Program-made: the position numbers and the translations under genes
NCBI RefSeq assembly: GCF_937960835.1
Contig: NZ_CALGPC010000009.1
Span: forward strand, 277,658-341,657
From: an uncultured Ferrovibrio sp.
Lineage (GTDB): Bacteria; Pseudomonadota; Alphaproteobacteria; Ferrovibrionales; Ferrovibrionaceae
Direction of reading: 5' to 3'
DNA length: 64,000 nucleotides
Part shown: positions 59,074-64,000 of the stretch, piece by piece
How positions within the stretch are numbered: the stretch's first letter is position 1
How the letters are laid out: each line of letters begins with the position of its first letter
Notes under the pieces: generated by a model
Databases searched by the model: none
Told to the model about the DNA's origin: nothing
What the model saw: the letters and a program-made list of their open reading frames with translations, nothing else

Positions 59074-59937
59074 ATGGAGTTTCTGGTCGATCCCAAGGGG
59101 GCCTGGTCCCGCTGGCCATCAGAGAATCTGGCTGCAGAACTGGGTTATCCGCGGGCGGATTTTGATCTCGCCGGCTATCTTGCGCGCAATCTTGGCTATG
59201 TCTGGCTGGTGGTGCTGCCCGAATATACGCTGGTGCAGTTCCGCGCCGGGATGCTGTCAGAGGCCACGGTTTCCTCGCTCGAGCCGTTCCTGAACAACGC
59301 CGCCAAGTCCACGCCGGTCGGGCTCGTCTTCTATTCCATGGGCTGGATGGAAGAGGTGTTCTTCGAGCCCAAGGCGATCGGCCCGCGTCTGCGCGAACTG
59401 GCCAACCTGCGGGAGCCGAAGCTGCGCGATCTTTATATCCGCCGCGAACACAATCCCGCGCATTGGTCGCGCACGCAGCGCAGCTCACTGTCACAGCTCT
59501 TCAGCCTCTGGCGCGAACGCAATGGCGTGTTCGACGAGCGCGCGATCGAATTCCTCGCCAGTTCCGATCTCAATCCCCGCACCGTGCTGATGGAGCCGCA
59601 TCGCGAGCATGGCCTGCGGGTCATCTATTCCGGCGCGGGCTTTACCGCCTATGACAGCTATTCGCTGTCGAACACGGTCGGTCACGGCATCGAGGACCAG
59701 CCGGACAAGGCTTACGGAAGCTGGGCGCGGCAGTTCTACGATTCCTGCCTGCAAAGCGGCGGTCCGATGGTCGACGATGTCGACGCCATCATCGAGCAGC
59801 CCGATCACGATCCGCGCCGTCGCCGCTACCAGCGCCTGATTCTGCGCTGGCAGCGGCCCGATGGCGGCATCGTGCTGTCCGGCAGTTCGATCCTGAATCC
59901 GCCCTATCTGACGATCCCCCTCGATTGCGCCTCCTGA
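59074..59937 (+). CDS. Uncharacterised protein with a PAS-like C-terminal half
   Basis: I do not recognise the full 287-residue protein. The first half (MEFLVDPKGAWSRWPSENLA) has no clear domain. The second half, from about residue 170, has a PAS-like order: VLMEPHREHGLRVIYSGAGF, YSLSNTVGHGIEDQPDKAYG, and RYQRLILRWQRPDGGIVLSG, like the PAS_5 proteins of Rhodospirillales. It may be a cytosolic sensor. The start at 59074 is chosen; an ATG or GTG further up is possible. It converges on another uncharacterised gene 10 bases on. Confidence 0.6.
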   Translation: MEFLVDPKGAWSRWPSENLAAELGYPRADFDLAGYLARNLGYVWLVVLPEYTLVQFRAGMLSEATVSSLEPFLNNAAKSTPVGLVFYSMGWMEEVFFEPKAIGPRLRELANLREPKLRDLYIRREHNPAHWSRTQRSSLSQLFSLWRERNGVFDERAIEFLASSDLNPRTVLMEPHREHGLRVIYSGAGFTAYDSYSLSNTVGHGIEDQPDKAYGSWARQFYDSCLQSGGPMVDDVDAIIEQPDHDPRRRRYQRLILRWQRPDGGIVLSGSSILNPPYLTIPLDCAS

Positions 59938-59947
59938 CCCGCAGCGG

Positions 59948-60796
59948 TCAGGCCGGCAGCAGCACGGGTTTCTCCGCCGCCTCGCGCATCTCGCGCTGCC
60001 TGGTCTCGGCGGCTTCAAGCTGCGCGGGGAATTGCGCCATGTCGTTGAGCTGCTCCTCGCGGCCCATCCAGACCAGCGCGCCTTCGTAACGCGCGCTGAC
60101 TGACGAATTCAGCCACTCGATTCCCGGCTCGATATTGCGATAGCCATAGGCGGCAGCGACGTTGTTCTGCACCAGCTTCATGCTGACCAGGCTGATGGTA
60201 TGGCCGATATCCCATTTGGTCAGCGCCAGCGCGCGCGAGATGCGCGGCAGGATCAGCATCATGTGGCGCCGGCGGTAATCGGGATGCACCCAGCCCGAGC
60301 CGGAGAAGACGATGCGGCCGCTGATGCGCGCGGCGCTCGGCGCGGTGACCGTGCAGCTTTCGCCCGGCCGCTTCTGCCGCTCAGGATCGGGATAGAACAG
60401 GCGCAGGCTGGTCAGGTAGTCCGCCAGGCTTTCGCTGCCGAGATCGAAATAGCGCGCCGCCTGCGTGGTGACGATCTGTCCGTCGGCATCGGTGCCGATG
60501 ATCCAGAAGCCGTTGCTGGCATTGATGCCGCCATAGGCTGCGTCGAAGGCCGGTGCCAGCCCGTGCCAGCTGCCGCTGTTGCGGGCATTCACCTCCCGCA
60601 GCAATTCGAAATCGGTGCTCAGCGTCAGCATCACGCCGCGGTCGCGCGCAGCCTTGTCGGCGGCGAGGAAGAAGCGGGCGAGCTGCTCGCGCGGGCCATG
60701 TTCGACGGTGATCTGGTCAGGCAGACGCGCCGTGCGGCGGAACGCCGTCATCGGCCGGTTTGCAGCGGGACGAAGATCGGTAGTGAAGATAGTCAT
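59948..60796 (-). CDS. Uncharacterised protein with a GNAT-like core
   Basis: The 282-residue product shows FSGSGWVHPDYRRRHMMLIL, then ISRALALTKWDIGHTISLVS and GYRNIEPGIEWLN, an arrangement that looks like the CoA-binding core and end of a GNAT-fold acyltransferase. Confidence in the fold is moderate; a specific family is not recognised. The start at 60796 is supported by a GGAG site 6 bases upstream; longer starts exist. No linked operon on this strand, so its partner may be the convergent PAS-like gene. Confidence 0.5.
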   Translation of the reverse strand: MTIFTTDLRPAANRPMTAFRRTARLPDQITVEHGPREQLARFFLAADKAARDRGVMLTLSTDFELLREVNARNSGSWHGLAPAFDAAYGGINASNGFWIIGTDADGQIVTTQAARYFDLGSESLADYLTSLRLFYPDPERQKRPGESCTVTAPSAARISGRIVFSGSGWVHPDYRRRHMMLILPRISRALALTKWDIGHTISLVSMKLVQNNVAAAYGYRNIEPGIEWLNSSVSARYEGALVWMGREEQLNDMAQFPAQLEAAETRQREMREAAEKPVLLPA

Positions 60797-60930
60797 CGCA
60801 GTCTCCATTGCTATGCGAGGCAGCAACGAGACTATCCCGTTATGGTGATGTGTCCACGACACCCCGCCCCGCCAGCGTTGCAGGCGTTATGCGATGCGCC
60901 GTGAAACGGGAAACTCGATGTAAAACGATT

Positions 60931-60964
60931 GCGCAAAATAAAACGGGCCGCGTTGCGGCCCGTT
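60931..60964 (-). terminator. Rho-independent terminator of the XRE gene
   Basis: On the minus strand a 10-bp perfect stem (AACGGGCCGC with its complement, 60942-60964) with a three-base loop is followed by TTTTATTTTG. It starts 75 bases after the XRE gene stop. Confidence 0.8.
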
Positions 60965-61039
60965 GATTGAATGCGATCGTGTTCGAGATGATCGAGTCGA
61001 TCTGTAAGCGCCGCGCATGGCAGCGCTTAATTTAAGCCG

Positions 61040-61495
61040 TTATCCCTGCGCAGGTTCGGAGGACGCGTCCTCTTCGCCCTCGGGCTTGCCGCTATAGGAG
61101 GCAGCCGCCGCCTTGATCAGCTGGAAAATACGGTCGCGGACGGTGGGATCGGTGATCTTGCCGAAATTGCGCACGAGTTCGAGCGCCTGACGGCGCGAAA
61201 CCGGGCTCTTGTCCTGCTCAATCTCCGAGACCACGGCATGCTCGGGGCGCGCCTGCGGCTGCTGCTCGATACCGGGCATGTCCTCGAAGAAGTAGGAGGG
61301 CGGCACATTGAGGATCTGGGCAAACTGCTGAAGACGGCTGGCGCCGATGCGGTTCAAACCCTTCTCATACTTCTGGATCTGCTGGAAGCTCAGGTTAACG
61401 GCAGCGCCCAGACGTTCCTGGCTGAAACCGGCGAGGGTCCGACATGCCCGCAAACGGGCCCCGACATGCGCGTCGTACGGGTTCGGTTTACGCAT
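61040..61495 (-). CDS. XRE-family regulator (alphaproteobacterial type)
   Basis: The 151-residue protein has an N-terminal HTH (VGARLRACRTLAGFSQERLG, LSFQQIQKYEKGLNRIGASR, FAQILNVPPSYFFEDMPGIE) and a C-terminal region with SRRQALELVRNFGKITDPTV and an acidic tail. The layout is that of a widespread alphaproteobacterial XRE subgroup. The start at 61495 (MRKPNPYD) is chosen over 61510. A palindrome 38 bases upstream suggests autoregulation. Role unknown. Confidence 0.85.
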   Translation of the reverse strand: MRKPNPYDAHVGARLRACRTLAGFSQERLGAAVNLSFQQIQKYEKGLNRIGASRLQQFAQILNVPPSYFFEDMPGIEQQPQARPEHAVVSEIEQDKSPVSRRQALELVRNFGKITDPTVRDRIFQLIKAAAASYSGKPEGEEDASSEPAQG

Positions 61496-61533
61496 CGACT
61501 TCTCCCTCAAAAGTGAGTCTGCTGGTGTAATAA

Positions 61534-61553
61534 TGATAGTGTTTTTACCATCA
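61534..61553. promoter_or_regulatory. Palindromic site upstream of the XRE gene
   Basis: TGATAGTGTTTTTACCATCA has the arms TGAT-x-GT and AC-x-ATCA around an AT-rich centre (one mismatch over 7-bp arms). It lies 38 bases before the XRE start, a plausible autoregulatory operator for a Cro-type protein. Confidence 0.5.
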
Positions 61554-62078
61554 GTTGCCAGCCGTTGCTACCGGGCTCGGGGGTCTGGCATGAATACAAA
61601 AGCCGGGGGATTTCCGGCACTTAGGGGCTCCAGCCGGGACCCAAATCCACCTTGTAAGAGAATGAGTTAGTCAAATGCAACCGCTCTTTGGGCGCCCGGG
61701 AAGACCGCGGCCGCCCAGTCCAGCGGGGCGATGTAAATTTATCGTAACGTAAGCCCAGCGGCCGGATTCCGGCCGCGTCAAAGATGCATCTTAGCGCGTA
61801 GATCGCTTGACCATTATCGGTTCTGCCGTAAGGGTAGAAACCGGTTGAGGGGTGGAATGCCAGTTTTGGGCTTTGTGTCACGTCGTTCCGCAGGACTCTG
61901 CGGAACTGCAATGGAGTAGCGCATGCGCTCTTCGGCTGCCCGCCGCCCCCTGCCCGCCCGGCGCCCCGCGTCCGGTGAGCCCGGCCTGCCGGCCCGCTTC
62001 AGCCATGCCGTTGCAATCTCTAGTCAAGGCGCCAGCCTGCGGCGCGCGTTATCGTAGTTCGCGAAGGAGTTTCGTCCG
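61554..62078. other. Long leader region before the chemoreceptor gene
   Basis: About 525 bases without a convincing gene separate the XRE promoter and the chemoreceptor start. Two perfect hairpins stand out: GCGGCCGG-ATT-CCGGCCGC (61758-61776) and GTTCCGCAG-GACT-CTGCGGAAC (61885-61906). Neither has a T-run. They could belong to an untranslated leader or small RNA. A frame at 61621-61911 (minus) and one at 61852-62262 (plus) lack ribosome-binding sites and family features. Confidence 0.45.
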
Positions 62079-64000
62079 ATGGCCGTTTCCGAGTCCGCTG
62101 CCGAGCATGATGCCGCCTCCATGGCCGACGCCGCCGATGCTCCGCCGCCTCAGGACAATGTCCCGACCCGCCGCCGGGCGCCGCTTGCCGTCTGGTTCTC
62201 CAAGCTGGGCATCCGCCCCCGCATTGCCATCGGTTTCATCGCCTCCCTGTCGCTGCTGGTGATCATCGCGGTTGCCGCGATCATCGGCATCAAGCGCGGC
62301 GATCAGGCTTTCACCACCTATGACGCCGTCGTCGAAAATGGCCGCTTAGGCCAGGCATTCGAGCGCGACCTGCTTGATCTGCGCCGCAACCTGCTGCTCT
62401 ATGTCGAGCGCGACGATCCGCGTGGCCTGCTGGCCCTGCGCCGGGTCGAGCCGCAGCTCAACGAGACGCTCGCGGCCATGATCGATACCACGGCCGATCA
62501 GCAGCGGCTGGAGCTTCTGAAAGAGATCGACGCGCAGCTCAAACAGACATTCAACAATCTCGGCCAGGCGATCGCGGCGCGTAACAAGCTGAAGGAAATC
62601 AACGGCAGCCAATTGGAAGTCTACGGCCCGCGCACCCGCGACGTGCTGGTCCATCTCGTCCGTGCCGCCAACCAGCAGAACAAGTTCGCCGTCGCTGCCG
62701 AAGCCGGCCTGGTGCTGGATACCTTCTCCGAAATCCGCATCGCCGCCACGCGCTTCATCGGCCAGGGCGACATGGCCATGGCCAACGAAGCCAGCGGCAA
62801 GGTGCTCAACTTCGTGGAGGCGAGCGAGTCCCTGAAGCTGCAGCTCGCCGATGATGCGAAGGACCTGCACAAGATGGCCGAAGAGGCCGAGGGCTTCGCC
62901 ACGCAATATGGCGCCGGCATTCTCGAAGCCTCCAAGGTGGCCGGCGACGTCAATCGCCTGATCTATCAGGAAATCGAAACCGCCATCGCCGAGATCAACG
63001 ACCGGCTGGAAAAGATCAAGATCAGCCAGATCGAGGAGCTGCGCAACGAGCGTGTCACCGCCGATGCGGCCTTCGACGCCACCTTCCTCACCGTGCTGGT
63101 GATGGCGCTGGCGGCGCTCGGCGTCGGCATCATCTTCGCCTGGCTGATCGGCCGCAGCATCGCCAATCCCATCGCGGCGCTGACCACCAGCATGGGCATC
63201 CTGGCGGAAGGCGATTACAGCGCCGCCATCCCAGGCCTTGAGCGCGGCGACGAGATCGGCCGCATGGCCGCCGCCGTCGAAGTCTTCAAGCGCAACGGCG
63301 CCGAGAACGAGCGGCTGCGCGGCGAGGTGGAGGCCGAACGCGCCGCCGCCGAACAGCGCCGCATCGAACAGGACAACCTGCTGGATCGCGCCGTGGGCGA
63401 GATCGTCGCAGCTGCCGCTGCAGGCGATCTGACCCAGCGCATCGACACCGCGCCGCTATCCGGCGTTGCTGCCAAGCTCGGCGGCGGCGTCAATCAGCTT
63501 CTGGATACCATCGGCGCAGCCATCGACGAGGTGGGCGGCGTGCTGGCGGGTCTGGCCAAGGGCGATCTCACCCATCGCGTCACCGGCGATTACCGCGGCG
63601 TCTTCGCCAAGCTCAAGGACGACGTGAATACCGCCAGCGCGAACCTGGCCGATGCCCTGCGGCAGATTGCCGACAGCGCCAACACCGTGCGCGATGCTGC
63701 CAACGAAATCTCGGTCGGCAGCCAGGATCTGTCGCAGCGCACTGAAAGCCAGGCGGCCGCGCTGGAGCAGACCGCAGCCTCGATGCATGAGGTCACCGCC
63801 ACGGTGAAGCAGAATGCCGAAAATGCGCAGGCTGCCAACCAGCTGGCCTTGAGCGCGCGCAGCACGGCGGAAGCCGGCGGCAAGGTGGTGAGCGAAGCCG
63901 TCAGGGCGATGAGCGAGATTGAGGGCAGCGCGCAGAAGATTTCCGACATCGTCGGCCTGATCGACGAGATCGCCTTCCAGACCAATCTGCTGGCGCTCAA
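62079..64000 (+). CDS. Methyl-accepting chemotaxis protein (partial at the window edge)
   Basis: The first 640 codons are visible and the gene runs off the right edge. The protein has a cytoplasmic N-terminus of about 48 residues, a first membrane helix (RIAIGFIASLSLLVIIAVAA, about 49-71), a helical periplasmic sensor of about 260 residues (length fits a helical bimodular type), a second helix (about 332-357), a HAMP region (GRSIANPIAALTTSMGILAE) and the start of the signalling domain with SVGSQDLSQRTESQAAALEQ and IVGLIDEIAFQTNLLAL. The start codon follows GAAGGAG. Ligand unknown; no che genes adjoin. Confidence 0.92.
   Translation, partial: MAVSESAAEHDAASMADAADAPPPQDNVPTRRRAPLAVWFSKLGIRPRIAIGFIASLSLLVIIAVAAIIGIKRGDQAFTTYDAVVENGRLGQAFERDLLDLRRNLLLYVERDDPRGLLALRRVEPQLNETLAAMIDTTADQQRLELLKEIDAQLKQTFNNLGQAIAARNKLKEINGSQLEVYGPRTRDVLVHLVRAANQQNKFAVAAEAGLVLDTFSEIRIAATRFIGQGDMAMANEASGKVLNFVEASESLKLQLADDAKDLHKMAEEAEGFATQYGAGILEASKVAGDVNRLIYQEIETAIAEINDRLEKIKISQIEELRNERVTADAAFDATFLTVLVMALAALGVGIIFAWLIGRSIANPIAALTTSMGILAEGDYSAAIPGLERGDEIGRMAAAVEVFKRNGAENERLRGEVEAERAAAEQRRIEQDNLLDRAVGEIVAAAAAGDLTQRIDTAPLSGVAAKLGGGVNQLLDTIGAAIDEVGGVLAGLAKGDLTHRVTGDYRGVFAKLKDDVNTASANLADALRQIADSANTVRDAANEISVGSQDLSQRTESQAAALEQTAASMHEVTATVKQNAENAQAANQLALSARSTAEAGGKVVSEAVRAMSEIEGSAQKISDIVGLIDEIAFQTNLLAL

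Noticed and set aside
61852..62262. 136-codon plus-strand frame before the chemoreceptor
   Set aside because: It runs in a different frame over the true chemoreceptor start and has Pro/Ser/Arg-rich shadow composition.
1..64000. Insertion sequences, integrases, prophage genes, CRISPR arrays or rRNA genes
   Set aside because: I saw no transposase, integrase, phage structural gene, spaced repeat array or rRNA sequence anywhere in the window.

Overview
The window looks like a piece of a high-GC alphaproteobacterial chromosome, probably from a Rhodospirillales-type organism (inference from gene content and order, no database search). It appears to be the replication-origin region. hemE (minus) and the PPDK/PEPS regulatory kinase gene ppsR (plus) diverge around a 382-bp non-coding stretch (34313-34694). 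That stretch has an AT-rich block and several DnaA-box-like words, the same hemE/origin/ppsR-maf-aroE-coaE-dnaQ arrangement known from Caulobacter and relatives. Genes left of it lie mostly on the minus strand and genes right of it mostly on the plus strand, as expected for replication running outward.

Left arm (1-34312). A cluster of four parS-like palindromes lies in and around mnmG (614-2659), but no rsmG-parA-parB follows mnmG in this window. Next come a DUF4149 membrane protein, a MOSC protein, a hydrolase, a PepSY protein, a GNAT, a decayed PAS-like gene, mnmE, a [2Fe-2S] thioredoxin-like ferredoxin, a DUF6489 protein, a DUF255 thioredoxin-fold protein, an unusual RTX/SGNH secreted esterase, an amidohydrolase, the ergothioneine pair egtB-egtD, a PadR-controlled ABC exporter (HlyD adaptor, double-ATPase/permease, permease), tRNA-Leu(TAA), a class III cyclase, a DJ-1/PfpI protein, an RND efflux pair, hemJ, a Cys-tailed MarR regulator divergent from a thioesterase/DUF1127 pair, hemH and hemE. 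hemE, hemH, hemJ, mnmE and mnmG are a recognisable origin-proximal backbone into which other genes have been inserted; rho is not seen.

Right arm (34695-64000). The tightly packed ppsR-maf-aroE-coaE-dnaQ operon is followed by a two-gene FAD dehydrogenase (small Tat subunit plus GMC subunit), secB (minus), a Tim44-like protein and mltA. A 7.6-kb accessory block then separates mltA from smr. It holds a GNAT, two short paralogous proteins with a shared Tat-like/TPPA leader, a nucleotidyltransferase plus PqqD-HprK fusion pair, and a GntR-lutABC lactate operon. After smr come a DUF2817 metallopeptidase-like protein coupled to an XRE regulator, a phospholipase D-VTT fusion coupled to an endonuclease/exonuclease/phosphatase protein, an SDR, hslVU, two poorly characterised sensor/acyltransferase-like proteins, an XRE regulator and the first 640 codons of a chemoreceptor.

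Most worth following up: the leader-peptide/PqqD-HprK/nucleotidyltransferase cassette at 43948-46926, the SGNH esterase spliced into an RTX repeat block, the predicted origin, and the parS cluster separated from parAB.
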